Assembly (NCBI GenBank): GCA_030266845.1
Contig: JAJDIT010000001.1
Span: 98,174-162,173, forward strand
Source: Acholeplasma sp. OttesenSCG-928-E16
GTDB lineage: Bacteria; Bacillota_I; Bacilli_A; Acholeplasmatales; Acholeplasmataceae
DNA length: 64,000 nucleotides
Reading direction: 5' to 3'
The translations under genes and the position numbers were made by a program. The notes below the pieces were generated by a model. That model saw only the letters and a program-made list of their open reading frames with translations. It was not told the origin of the DNA and ran no database searches. Below, piece after piece: positions 8,057-17,900 of the stretch; within the stretch, counting starts at the first letter, position 1, and every line of letters begins with the position of its first letter.

Positions 8057-9148
8057 ATGAGAGTAGAACTAGTTAAGAAAAATGAATATGAGCTGATGAT
8101 TAAATGTGCGAATGAATGGTTTTCTTTTCAGCATGAGAAGAGTTTTGATTTTTTAAAGATACACCCAAAACTCTATAAAAAAACAGCAGATTATTACCTT
8201 TATACTTATTTTCTTAAAACTGATGAAAATGACTTAGTGGGACTATTTTCAGCTTATCCAATTAGTTATGATGATCTTAATCTTTTATGTATTGGGACGG
8301 TTACGATAAATCCTAAATATCGCAATCAAGGATGCTTGAAATTTATGTTTGATTATATAGATAAATTTCTTTCAATTAATTATGATTTTACTTTTTTATT
8401 AGGTGAAAACGTAAGATATCAAAGGTATGGCTTTTATAAAACGGGACTTAAAAAAAGGTATTCAATACTAAAAAAGAATCTTCCATCAAACGATAAAATC
8501 AAATTGGAATTGGCTAAACCAAAAGATAATGATATTTTATATGATTTTTACCAAGAAAGTAACAATAAAGTAATTAGAAGAAAAGATCTCTTTTACGATA
8601 CAGTTACTGCCAGAAACACAGAAGCATATCTTGTATATAGTAAAGATCTCCTTGTGGGCTATCTTTTATATAACAATGAAAGACAACAAGTGTTTGAGAT
8701 AATGATAAGTGATGATTTATTTTATGGGGCACTATTAGAAATATCAAACCTAAAGGATCATCAGATTTCGTTATCCATTGAACTAGATTTTGATAGTCAT
8801 CAAAACCAATTGCTAAAGAGAGTTTATGATAATGTCATGATTATTGGAGTTGCGAATCTAAAAATAAATGATTTTGTAGGAACCCTAAACAAGATGGTAA
8901 AAAATAAAAAAACAACATTAAAAGGAAGTATCATTTTTTCAATAGAAGACACTAATTATGAATTTTTAGTTGAAGACCAAATCACAATCAAAAAAACAAA
9001 TAAAAAAGGAACCATAATATCATTATTTGAATTTTATGAGATTTTATTTTCTTTTGGCATAAATGATAAAAAGTACGATAATCCATTACTAAAAGAACTC
9101 TTTCCAATTATAATTCCAGGATCTTTATCGACTATTGATAAAATATAA
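8057..9148 (+). CDS. GNAT family protein, Eis-like layout
   Basis: A 363-residue cytoplasmic protein whose first third is GNAT-like: it contains a GTVTINPKYRNQGCLKFMFD-type acetyl-CoA loop near residue 95 and a RYQRYGFYKTG segment typical of the C-terminal part of the fold. The remaining two thirds are compatible with the extra domains of Eis-type acetyltransferases, but I cannot place them firmly. ATG at 8057 is chosen because GAGGAAAAT lies directly before it and an extended -10 (8032-8040) would give a very short leader. It stands between two operons and its substrate is unknown. Confidence 0.6.
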   Translation: MRVELVKKNEYELMIKCANEWFSFQHEKSFDFLKIHPKLYKKTADYYLYTYFLKTDENDLVGLFSAYPISYDDLNLLCIGTVTINPKYRNQGCLKFMFDYIDKFLSINYDFTFLLGENVRYQRYGFYKTGLKKRYSILKKNLPSNDKIKLELAKPKDNDILYDFYQESNNKVIRRKDLFYDTVTARNTEAYLVYSKDLLVGYLLYNNERQQVFEIMISDDLFYGALLEISNLKDHQISLSIELDFDSHQNQLLKRVYDNVMIIGVANLKINDFVGTLNKMVKNKKTTLKGSIIFSIEDTNYEFLVEDQITIKKTNKKGTIISLFEFYEILFSFGINDKKYDNPLLKELFPIIIPGSLSTIDKI

Positions 9149-9204
9149 GCCTTTTAATATATATTAAAATGTGTAATTTATCAAAAAAAATGGAAAGACT
9201 TTTT

Positions 9205-9235
9205 TATAATGATATAATATATAAGGGAACTTATA
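9205..9235 (+). promoter_or_regulatory. murR-type regulator promoter region with inverted repeat
   Basis: Two TATAAT elements (9205-9210 and 9213-9218) lie upstream of the regulator gene. Immediately downstream is the inverted repeat TATAAG-GGAA-CTTATA (9220-9235), about where transcription would start and so a possible autoregulatory operator. A separate palindrome TTTTAATATATATTAAAA (9152-9169) just after the preceding gene may be a weak terminator. Confidence 0.4.
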
Positions 9236-9274
9236 AAAACAGGCACGATCGATCTTTAAGGAGAGTTTAAAAAT

Positions 9275-10126
9275 ATGAGTGTAATGCTAAAAATGATTAA
9301 GAATAAAGAACTTCTTAGTGTCGCTGAAAAAGTTGTTTTAGATTACTTAATCGAAAATAAAGAAAATTTAAAAGATTTTAGTGTTAATAGAATTGCCGAA
9401 GCCGCTTATACCTCACCAGCTTCAGTGGTTAGGATGTGCAAAAAATTAGGGTATAAGGGATTTAAGGATTTTAAGATTGATTTTATTCTTTCAAACTCAA
9501 AAGTAGAAATTCCAGAAGAAAGAGAATACGCTGATGTCATTCTAACTAAAGATGAAAGATGTGGTATTGCCGCTATTGAAAATAACATAACAGCATTAGA
9601 AGAAACCTTAAAACTTTATGATGAGGACGAATATTTAAAAGCCGCTGATATGGTTATGAGTTCAAGGAAAATCTTAATTTTTGGTAAAGGTTCATCATAT
9701 TTAGCTTGTAAGGATTTAGAAATGAAGCTAAGAAGAATTAATAAATTTTGTATTGCGCAAGGTGAATCGCACGATCAATTAGTTGATGCAACGTTCATTA
9801 ATGAGAAAGACGTGATCATCTTTGTATCTAATTCTGGGAAAACAAGAGAAATAATCAATGCTGCTATGGTGGCAAAAGCAAACAAAACCAAAATTGTTAG
9901 TATCGTCAAATTTGGAACATCCCTTTTAGAAGAATTATCTGATGTTGTGTTATATACCACGGCACTAGAAGGAGAGTTTAGAAGTGCAGCGATGACTTCG
10001 AGGATTTCACAGATGTGTGTTGTTGATGCATTGTTTGCTAAATGTGCTCAAAGAGATATTGAACGTTCTGTCAGAATGCTTGAGATGACGTATGAAACAT
10101 TCAAAAAGATGAAGGATAAAATGTAA
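9275..10126 (+). CDS. murR: MurR/RpiR family transcriptional regulator (HTH-SIS)
   Basis: DNA-binding regulator with an N-terminal RpiR-type helix-turn-helix (about 1-77, containing FSVNRIAEAAYTSPASVVRM) and a C-terminal SIS sugar-phosphate-binding domain (about 115-250, containing GKGSSYLACKDLEMKL and FVSNSGKTREI). E. coli MurR of this family senses MurNAc-6-phosphate. Its position, convergent with no other gene and 115 bases upstream of anmK, makes MurNAc-6P or GlcNAc-6P a good ligand guess, but RpiR proteins sense many sugar phosphates. AAGGAGAG precedes the ATG, and a strong terminator follows the gene. Confidence 0.8.
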   Translation: MSVMLKMIKNKELLSVAEKVVLDYLIENKENLKDFSVNRIAEAAYTSPASVVRMCKKLGYKGFKDFKIDFILSNSKVEIPEEREYADVILTKDERCGIAAIENNITALEETLKLYDEDEYLKAADMVMSSRKILIFGKGSSYLACKDLEMKLRRINKFCIAQGESHDQLVDATFINEKDVIIFVSNSGKTREIINAAMVAKANKTKIVSIVKFGTSLLEELSDVVLYTTALEGEFRSAAMTSRISQMCVVDALFAKCAQRDIERSVRMLEMTYETFKKMKDKM

Positions 10127-10127
10127 G

Positions 10128-10153
10128 GCAGAACGATAGTTCTGCTTTTTTTT
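10128..10153 (+). terminator. strong rho-independent terminator after the regulator
   Basis: GCAGAAC (10128-10134), loop GATA, GTTCTGC (10139-10145), then eight T. This separates the regulator from the anmK operon. Confidence 0.9.
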
Positions 10154-10178
10154 GAAAAAAAAAAACTAAATAGGAAAC

Positions 10179-10216
10179 TTTACAGAGTTAAACAGTGTTG
10201 TATATTATAATATACA
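10179..10216 (+). promoter_or_regulatory. anmK operon promoter with an 18-bp perfect palindrome
   Basis: TTTACA (10179-10184) and TATATT (10201-10206) are 16 bases apart; TATAAT at 10206-10211 is a second -10 candidate. The perfect palindrome TGTATATTATAATATACA (10199-10216) covers the whole -10 region, an ideal place for a repressor such as the upstream MurR/RpiR protein. Operator function is inferred. Confidence 0.5.
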
Positions 10217-10240
10217 TAAGTCGCGAAAGGTCAATAAAAG

Positions 10241-11383
10241 ATGAAAGCTGTCGGTTTGATGAGTGGAACCTCTTTAGATGGAATAGATTGTGTAATCGCT
10301 AACATTAAAGAGGAAAACGGAAAAATTAAAATTGAAGAAATAGCTAAGAAGACCTATCCTTATGAAAAAGAAGTTATTTTAAAAATTTTGGATGCGATGA
10401 GCTTGGATAAATCATCTTCAAAACTAATTTGTAGTTTGAATTTTGAATTAGGATATGTTTTTGCAAATTGTATTCAAAAACTGTTAGATGAGGCAAACAT
10501 AAAATCAAGCGAAATAGACTTTATTGCCTCACATGGTCATACTATTTATCATAATGTCGATGAATCAAACGGTTATTTCTTTTCTAGCCTACAAATTGGT
10601 GAAGGAGCAGTTATCGCTAATACATTAAACATTACAACCATTTCAAACTTTAGGTGTGCGGATATAGCAGTTTATGGTACCGGCGCACCACTAGTTCCTT
10701 ATGCTGACTATGTTTTATTTCATGATGATAATAAAACAAGGGCTATTCATAACATTGGGGGAATATCAAACCTTACTCTATTAGATAAAAATTTTAATAT
10801 AGACGATGTAATTGGGTTTGATACCGGACCTGGTAATATGATGATTAATTATGCTACCAAGAAATTTTATAATCTAGAATATGATAAAGATGGACTAATC
10901 GCCTCTAAAGGGAACGTAATAAATAAAATGCTAGATGAACTCCTAGATAATGATTATTTTAAAATGGTGCCCCCTAAATCAACCGGAAGAGAAATGTTTG
11001 GTGATGAGTATACCGAGTATATCATCAATAAATACAAGTTAGAAAAAAAAGAAGACATTATTAAGACACTTACTCTTTTTACTGCGAAAACGATTAGTAA
11101 TGCCTATTTGGATTTTATTATCAGCGACCACGATTTAAAAGAAATCATATTTTGTGGCGGTGGGGCTTATAATAAATATTTAATAAAACTTATTCAAAAA
11201 GAATTACCAAAAATAAAAATTAGCTTATTAGATGATTATGGGTATGATAGTTCATTTAAAGAAGCAATTGCCTTTATAATTTTAGGATATCTTACGATTC
11301 ACAAGAGGCCATCTAATTGCATGGCAACTACTGGAGCTAAAAAAAGAGTAATTCAAGGTCAAATCAACGAAGTAATTAAGTGA
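10241..11383 (+). CDS. anmK: anhydro-N-acetylmuramic acid kinase
   Basis: Hydrolyses the 1,6-anhydro ring of anhydroMurNAc and phosphorylates it to MurNAc-6-phosphate, the MurQ substrate; cytoplasmic. AnmK signatures are all present: GLMSGTSLDG (5-14), ASHGHTIYH, LQIGEGAVIA, YGTGAPLVPYADY, HNIGGISNLT, and GFDTGPGN near residue 193. The length of 380 is normal. GCGAAAGG lies upstream of the ATG. It is the first gene of a run extending to 25695. Its presence implies that the cell meets anhydro-ended glycans, the products of lytic transglycosylases, although none was recognised here. Confidence 0.95.
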   Translation: MKAVGLMSGTSLDGIDCVIANIKEENGKIKIEEIAKKTYPYEKEVILKILDAMSLDKSSSKLICSLNFELGYVFANCIQKLLDEANIKSSEIDFIASHGHTIYHNVDESNGYFFSSLQIGEGAVIANTLNITTISNFRCADIAVYGTGAPLVPYADYVLFHDDNKTRAIHNIGGISNLTLLDKNFNIDDVIGFDTGPGNMMINYATKKFYNLEYDKDGLIASKGNVINKMLDELLDNDYFKMVPPKSTGREMFGDEYTEYIINKYKLEKKEDIIKTLTLFTAKTISNAYLDFIISDHDLKEIIFCGGGAYNKYLIKLIQKELPKIKISLLDDYGYDSSFKEAIAFIILGYLTIHKRPSNCMATTGAKKRVIQGQINEVIK

Positions 11384-11388
11384 GGGAT

Positions 11389-12384
11389 ATGAATAAATAT
11401 ATAGTCGCCTTTGATGGTGGTGGAACTAAAACTGATATAGCATTAATTGATATTAACGGAAATGTTTTGTATTTTGAAACAGGACCAGGATGCAATCATG
11501 CATCACACGATGGTCGTCATTTTCAAAATACACTACAAACACTATATTTAAATGCGCTTTTAAATACTAACCTAAAAAAAGAAGACATTAGTTTTATTTA
11601 TTTAGGATTAAGCGGAGCGGATTTAGAGTCTGATTTTATAAAACTTAATAAAGGATGTAAAGAAATATTTAAGGATACACCATTTAAAGTTGTTAATGAT
11701 GCATGGATTATAATGAGAAGCGGCTTAAAACAACCATACGGAGCAGTAGCTATCTGTGGAACAGGAACTAATTCCGCCGCTATTAACAAAAACAAAGAAA
11801 GAGCAATTTTAAGATCTCTAAGTTATGTTCTTGGCACCTATGGTGGTGGATTAGATATCGCAAGAGAAGCTTTGCATCAAGCCTTTGGTTATGAAGAAGG
11901 AACATATCAATATACAATGCTTTATGATGAAATACCAAAGATTTATGGGGTAAATGATTTAAAAGAGGTAGTGGATTTTTTCTATCCAATCAATAAAACG
12001 ACCAAAAAAGAATTAGGGGCTATTACGGCATTAGTAAACGAATTAGCTTTAAAGGGAGACAAGGCATCAATTTTTGCCCTAAGTAAAGCGGGGACTGCAG
12101 TAGGGATGCAAACGGCAGGAGTAATTGAGAGGGTAAAAATTCAGGATGAAGCAATCAATGTAGTTGTTGGAGGAAGAGTGTTTTCCTCAAAATCTGATGC
12201 GTTTATAAATGCATTTAAAGAAGCGCTCTATAAAAGAGTACCAAAAGCAAAGATTGTTAAACCAATGTTTAAACCGGTAATTGGTGCTTATTTCTCAGCA
12301 CTAGATGAATTAAATATTAATCAAACGGATGAAATTGAAAAAAATATATTAGAAAGTTGTGAAAAAAATGTCAAAGAAAGTTAA
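11389..12384 (+). CDS. BadF/BadG-family N-acetylhexosamine kinase (GlcNAc or MurNAc kinase)
   Basis: ASKHA-fold ATP-dependent sugar kinase of 331 residues. It begins with the phosphate-1 motif FDGGGTKTD and has the phosphate-2/sugar motif AICGTGTN around residue 125, followed by GTYGGGLDIAREAL. The family includes eukaryotic-type GlcNAc kinases and Clostridium acetobutylicum MurK, which phosphorylates MurNAc and GlcNAc. Clustering with anmK supports an amino-sugar substrate. ATG at 11389 with GAGGGA upstream is preferred to the in-frame GTG at 11380 that overlaps anmK. A second paralogue lies at 45062. Confidence 0.8.
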   Translation: MNKYIVAFDGGGTKTDIALIDINGNVLYFETGPGCNHASHDGRHFQNTLQTLYLNALLNTNLKKEDISFIYLGLSGADLESDFIKLNKGCKEIFKDTPFKVVNDAWIIMRSGLKQPYGAVAICGTGTNSAAINKNKERAILRSLSYVLGTYGGGLDIAREALHQAFGYEEGTYQYTMLYDEIPKIYGVNDLKEVVDFFYPINKTTKKELGAITALVNELALKGDKASIFALSKAGTAVGMQTAGVIERVKIQDEAINVVVGGRVFSSKSDAFINAFKEALYKRVPKAKIVKPMFKPVIGAYFSALDELNINQTDEIEKNILESCEKNVKES

Positions 12385-13684
12385 GATTGTTACAATCGGT
12401 GGTGGTTCTTCTTATACGCCAGAATTAATTGAAGGTTTTATCAAAAGATACGATGAGTTACCAATAAAAGAACTTTGGTTGGTCGATATTGAGGAAGGTA
12501 AAGAAAAACTAGAGATAGTTGGTAATTTAGCTAAAAGAATGGTTGAACATGCTGGTTTACCAATGAAGGTTCATTTATCACTAGACCGAAGGAAAGCATT
12601 AAAGGATGCTGATTTTGTGACTACCCAATTTAGAGTCGGGCAATTAGATGCTAGAATCCTTGATGAGAGAATTCCAGGAAAATATGGAATGTTAGGTCAA
12701 GAAACCAATGGTGCTGGTGGAGTGTTTAAAGCATTAAGAACGGTACCCGTTATTTTTGATATCATTAAAGATGTTGAGGAGCTATGCCCAAATGCCTGGA
12801 TTATTAACTTTACTAACCCAGCCGGTGTGGTAACCGAAGCAGTTTTTAAATATACTAAATTTGAAAAGTTTATTGGAGTATGTAATGTTCCAATCAATCA
12901 ACAACTTCATTTTTCAAGAGTTCTAGGCTGTAACAAAGACGATGTCTTGCCTTATTTTGCTGGTTTAAATCATATGTCATATGTTTTACATGTTTATCAA
13001 AAAGGACATAAAGATGATAAACTTCCACTCATTATCGAAAAAATCAAAGAAAAACAGATGACGATGGCTAATATTGATGCCGGAGAGTGGAAATATGATT
13101 TCATTAAACAATTAGGAGTCTATCCTAACCCATATCATAAATACTTTTATTTATATGATGTAATGTTTGACCATTATATGGAACAATTTAACTCTAATAG
13201 GACAAGAGCTGAGCTAGTAAAAGAGGTAGAAAAAAATCTATTTGAAAAGTATAAAGATACATCTCTTTATGAAAAACCAAAAGAATTAGAAAAAAGAGGT
13301 GGAGCATTATATAGCGATGTAGCCTGTAGTGTAATAAGCTCTATATATAATGATAGAGGTGATTACCACGGTGTAAATACGATGAATAAGGATTGCATAG
13401 TTGGTATTAATGAAAGATCGGCTGTTGAAGTTACTTGTAAGATAACAAAAGACGGACCAATTCCAATCCATATTGGGGAACTTCCAATCCAAATTAAAGG
13501 AACCGTTTTAGATTTAAAAGCCTATGAAGAGTTATTAGTTGAGGCGATTTATGAGAAAGACTTAAAAAAAGCGTTATTGGCTTTCCAAATTCACCCATTT
13601 ACAACCAATGTTTATACTGCTGAAAAGGTATTTAATGAATTAGTAGAAGCGCATAGGAAATATTTAACATATTACTTTAAATAA
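12368..13684 (+). CDS. glycoside hydrolase family 4, 6-phospho-beta-glucosidase-like
   Basis: NAD- and Mn-dependent GH4 enzyme, cytoplasmic, normally acting on phosphorylated disaccharides by a redox-elimination mechanism. The Rossmann motif TIGGGSSY is at 9-16; FRVGQLDARILDERIPG and GQETNGAGG are typical, as is INFTNPAG; Cys in GVCNVP (about 171) and His in GLNHM (about 201) are the metal ligands. It sits in the amino-sugar operon with no PTS, so its phosphorylated substrate would have to be made by one of the kinases. Whether it acts on GlcNAc/MurNAc disaccharide phosphates or ordinary beta-glucosides is open. ATG at 12368 is chosen over GTG at 12359; both lack a strong ribosome binding site. 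Confidence 0.82.
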   Translation: MSKKVKIVTIGGGSSYTPELIEGFIKRYDELPIKELWLVDIEEGKEKLEIVGNLAKRMVEHAGLPMKVHLSLDRRKALKDADFVTTQFRVGQLDARILDERIPGKYGMLGQETNGAGGVFKALRTVPVIFDIIKDVEELCPNAWIINFTNPAGVVTEAVFKYTKFEKFIGVCNVPINQQLHFSRVLGCNKDDVLPYFAGLNHMSYVLHVYQKGHKDDKLPLIIEKIKEKQMTMANIDAGEWKYDFIKQLGVYPNPYHKYFYLYDVMFDHYMEQFNSNRTRAELVKEVEKNLFEKYKDTSLYEKPKELEKRGGALYSDVACSVISSIYNDRGDYHGVNTMNKDCIVGINERSAVEVTCKITKDGPIPIHIGELPIQIKGTVLDLKAYEELLVEAIYEKDLKKALLAFQIHPFTTNVYTAEKVFNELVEAHRKYLTYYFK

Positions 13685-13698
13685 TAAGGAGCGTAAAA

Positions 13699-14910
13699 AT
13701 GAAACTATTTTATTTTAAAGACAAAGAAAAACCAGTTTGTTATTATAATACGGATAAACAAGTAATCATACCTGATGAATATAAGGAAAAAGAATTAAGG
13801 GGTATCTGGGTATCTAATGTCTTAAATATAGACATGCCAACGACTAAAGATTTAAAGAAATACGAAGATAAATGCCACGAGATTATTAAGACATGTAAGG
13901 AATATAATATTAACACATTATTTTTTCAAGTCAGGACTTCTAATGATGCATTTTATCAATCAGATTTAAATCCTTATAGCAGATTTTTAACTGGAAAAGA
14001 AGGAGAAAAACCACCATATGACGTTTTTAAATGGTTTTTAGAATTAGCTAAAAGTGCAAATATCGAAGTCCATGCTTGGTGTAATCCTTACCGTGTCTCA
14101 TGCGCGGAGATGACACTAGATGAATATTTAGCTACATGTGATGATCTAAACTTTGCAAAGAAACACCCGGATGCATTATGCGAAGTAGCTAAGGGATCAA
14201 AATTTATCTTAAACCCAGCTAGAGAAGATGTAAAACAATTTGTGGTAGATTCATTAGTAGAAATTGCATCGAAATATGATGTTGCAGGAGTTCATATTGA
14301 TGATTATTTCTATCCATATGAGGGACTAAAAGAAGGGTTTGATGACTCTAAAGAATTTGCAAATAGAATCGATAAGAGTATGAGCCTTGATGAATTTAGA
14401 AGATTCCATATTACTGATGTTATAAAAAGGCTTCATAAAGGAATAAAACAAGTTAATAAAAATCAAAGATTTGGTGTTTCTCCATTTGGTATTTGGATGA
14501 ATAAAGCAAATGATGAGAGAGGATCAAATACCGATCCAAAATGTAGCCAAAGCTTTGATAATCAATATGCGGATACATACGCATGGGTAAAAGAAGAAAT
14601 CATTGACTATATTGTCCCACAACTATATTGGGATTTAGGTCATCCAATCGCCCCGTTTGCTGATTTATGTGACTGGTGGGCAAATTTATGTAAGGGTTCA
14701 AATGTCGATCTTTATATTGGGCACGGTGCATACCGTCTTGGTAGTGATGGACAGTACCAAGACAAAGATGAAGTAGTTAATCAGCTGAAATATGCAAATC
14801 AATATGAAACTGTGAAAGGAAATGTTTTCTTTACATACCACTCATTTATCGATAAAGGAAAAATAGAAGATGGTATGAAAGAATTGAAAAAAACATTAAA
14901 AGGGAAATAA
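13699..14910 (+). CDS. cytoplasmic GHL10 (DUF187) glycoside hydrolase-like protein
   Basis: A 403-residue TIM-barrel enzyme of the GHL10 family (YngK in B. subtilis; DigH/YddW in E. coli, which acts on denuded peptidoglycan glycans). Family motifs: RGIWVSNV near 35, TLFFQVRTSNDAFYQS near 75, VHAWCNPYRVS near 120, GVHIDDYFYPY near 196, and GVSPFGIW near 260. It has no signal peptide or transmembrane helix, unlike the two homologues that follow, so it should act on imported glycans. A TAAGGAG ribosome binding site precedes it; the next gene begins 5 bases after its stop. The exact bond cleaved is unknown. Confidence 0.85.
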   Translation: MKLFYFKDKEKPVCYYNTDKQVIIPDEYKEKELRGIWVSNVLNIDMPTTKDLKKYEDKCHEIIKTCKEYNINTLFFQVRTSNDAFYQSDLNPYSRFLTGKEGEKPPYDVFKWFLELAKSANIEVHAWCNPYRVSCAEMTLDEYLATCDDLNFAKKHPDALCEVAKGSKFILNPAREDVKQFVVDSLVEIASKYDVAGVHIDDYFYPYEGLKEGFDDSKEFANRIDKSMSLDEFRRFHITDVIKRLHKGIKQVNKNQRFGVSPFGIWMNKANDERGSNTDPKCSQSFDNQYADTYAWVKEEIIDYIVPQLYWDLGHPIAPFADLCDWWANLCKGSNVDLYIGHGAYRLGSDGQYQDKDEVVNQLKYANQYETVKGNVFFTYHSFIDKGKIEDGMKELKKTLKGK

Positions 14911-14915
14911 TAGTA

Positions 14916-17900
14916 ATGAAAATTTTTAACAAATTAATTATTGGAATAGTGTTGGTGATGTCAGTTTTTGCATTACTTTCAACAAACAACTATAACAATG
15001 ATCTAGATATTTATGATGCGGCAACTACAGATTTAGAAGAATTGGTTATTAATGGAGATACTGTAACTCATAGAGGAACATCTAATCCGGTAATGACACC
15101 TAAAAATTATACCGAAAAAAACACGGAAGTTAGAGCTGTTTGGTTAGCGTATGTTACTAGTGATGGACCAAAATTTTCGACAGAAGCAAAATATAAACAA
15201 GATATTACAGCGGTCCTTAATCGGATGGTTGCTTTAAAGCTAAACACGATTTTCTTTCAAGTTAGGCCGATGAACGATGCGATGTATGAGTCTGAATATG
15301 CACCATTTAGTCGCTTTTTATACGGTACTAGCGTCACTAATGAAGGAAAAGATCCAGGAATGGATATCTTAAAATATGTTATTGATGAATGCCACAGCAG
15401 AGGAATTGAATTCCATGCATGGTTAAATCCATATCGTGTTTCTACAGGAACAGGAACTAAGGAAGCTCAATTAGCGACCCTTCATGATGATAACTTTGCA
15501 AAACAAAATCCAAATTTAGTTATTCAGGGTAGTGATGAAAGATTAATATTAAATCCAGGCGAGCCGGCAGTTCGTGATTACTTATTTAATGTGGTTGATG
15601 AGCTAATGCAAAAATATGATATTGATGGAATCCATTTTGATGATTATTTTTATAGCTATAGTGGTACCACTGATACATTAGACCAATCTGCTTTTGATAA
15701 TTATAATCCTAATGGTTTAAGTAGAGCTGATTGGCGTAGAAATAATGTTAATTTACTTGTTGAAGGAGTCTCAAATTGTATTAAAAATCATAATGCAAAC
15801 AATAATACTACTATTAGATTTGGGATATCTCCATTTGGAATTTGGAAAAATGGTAATGGAACAATTACAGGCGGATCAAATACGGCTGGAAACAATAGCT
15901 ATGCTGCTCAGTTTGCAGATTCAAAAAAATGGGTAGAAGAAGGATGGCTAGATTATATTTGTCCACAAACATATTGGGGCTTTAAATTAGCCGCTGCACC
16001 ATTTGCCGACTTAGTAGATTGGTGGGCTTTAGTATGCGAAACATATGGAGTCGATTTAATTTTAGGATTAGGTTTGTACCGAGTTACTGAAACTAATGAT
16101 GGTTGGAGCAAAAACCCTAATGAGTTGATTGACCAAATTAACTATGCAAGTAAGCATGATGCAGTAGCTGGATTCTCTATTTTTAGCTACAACTATCTAA
16201 ATAGTTCTAATACAACTATTAAATCTCAACTTAACACTTTAACCGCTAATTATTGGACTAAAATGCCAACAAAGATTTGGGATGTCAAGACAACTAAATT
16301 ATCAAATCCGACAATAAATATTAAAGATAACGTCATCACTTGGGATGAGATTGAAAACGCTGATGGCTATATTGTAACTTTAAACGGTACTAAAAATGCT
16401 AAGCAAACAGGAACATCATTTACCATGCCATCTCCTACTAATGGAGTAGAATATACAATATCAGTAGAAGCTGTTTCTAATGATGTTAGTCTATTTGAAA
16501 ACAGCAGTACAGAAGAAACATTCACTTATGGAAAAAAACTAAATACACCTTCTAATATATCTTTTAGTAACGGTACTATCTCATGGGATTCAGTAAACAA
16601 TGCAGATGGTTATACTCTATATATTGGTGGAGAAACCGAAACAAAATTAGATTCTTTTGAAGCAACTAAAAATACAACAACATATAGTTCGGATAATTTA
16701 TATTTTAGCCTTTCTGATAGTTCTATGCTTTGGAATAGAAACGATCTTTTAGTGAATGTGAATGATGACCATGGAAGAAGGGACCAAATCGTTTTAGTAT
16801 TTGATGATCCTAATAAGGTTACTTACGATTCATCGGCCTTATCGGCAACAGTTTTAGTTCATGTTGGAGCTGATGGAACTATTTTAGAAAGAGCATATGG
16901 TTCCAACTTTGAGACCCTTTTAAATAATCTAAAAAATTCTGGTTTAAAAAAAGGCGAAGTATTAATGACTTCTTATGGTGGAGCTTCTGTTTTTGGTGGA
17001 TCATCAGTTAGTACTTGGAATCCGAATGAAAACCCATTAGTTGTAGGAGATAAAATATCATTAGATTGGTCAAATGGATTTGATTCTACTACTAATTCAT
17101 ATGCATTTTCTAATACGACTCCGGGTGTTTATGAAATATCGATTATGGCATACTCAAATAGCAGCAGTTATGAAAACAGCACCGTTTCAAGTAAATATGA
17201 TTTAATTATTTCTAAAGCGTTAGCTGCTCCAGTGATAACATTAAATAATAATATAGTCTCATGGAGTAGAGTTGATAATGCTAGTGGTTATGTTGTTACT
17301 GTAAATGGAGTGGCTAGCGATCCACAGACTAGAAGTAGTTATACCATCAACGCAGCAACTGCTGGCAATTATGTGGTGACAGTAAAAGCAGTTAGCAATG
17401 ATGCTATGTATAGTGATAGTGTTTCTTCTAATTCAGTTACATATACCCATACAATAACTTCTGATACGCCAAGTATTGAAGTAACCGGAACTGGCTCAGA
17501 TGGTTTTTATCAAGAGGCAACTATTACGCTTAGTACAACAACCTCTTATGATATCTTATATAAAATAAATAGCGGGTCATGGCAAACTTATTCAAGTTCT
17601 TCTAAAATAACATTAGATGCTGATGGTGAATATACTATTTACTATAAATTAGATTTCGCTGGAGCTACTGAAAATAGTAAATTCATTACCATTGATAATG
17701 TTGCTCCTGAAGAACCAGCTATCATAGTTAATGGACAGAAAAATGATGCTGGAAAATACGTAAAAAATGTTTCATTCTCATTTGATGAAATTACTGATGG
17801 AACAATCTATTACAAAATTGACCTTAGTGGCAACAGTTATGTAGCAACTTGGACAGAGTTCAAAGCAGAAGTTTCCCTAAAGGCAAACGGTAGATATGTT

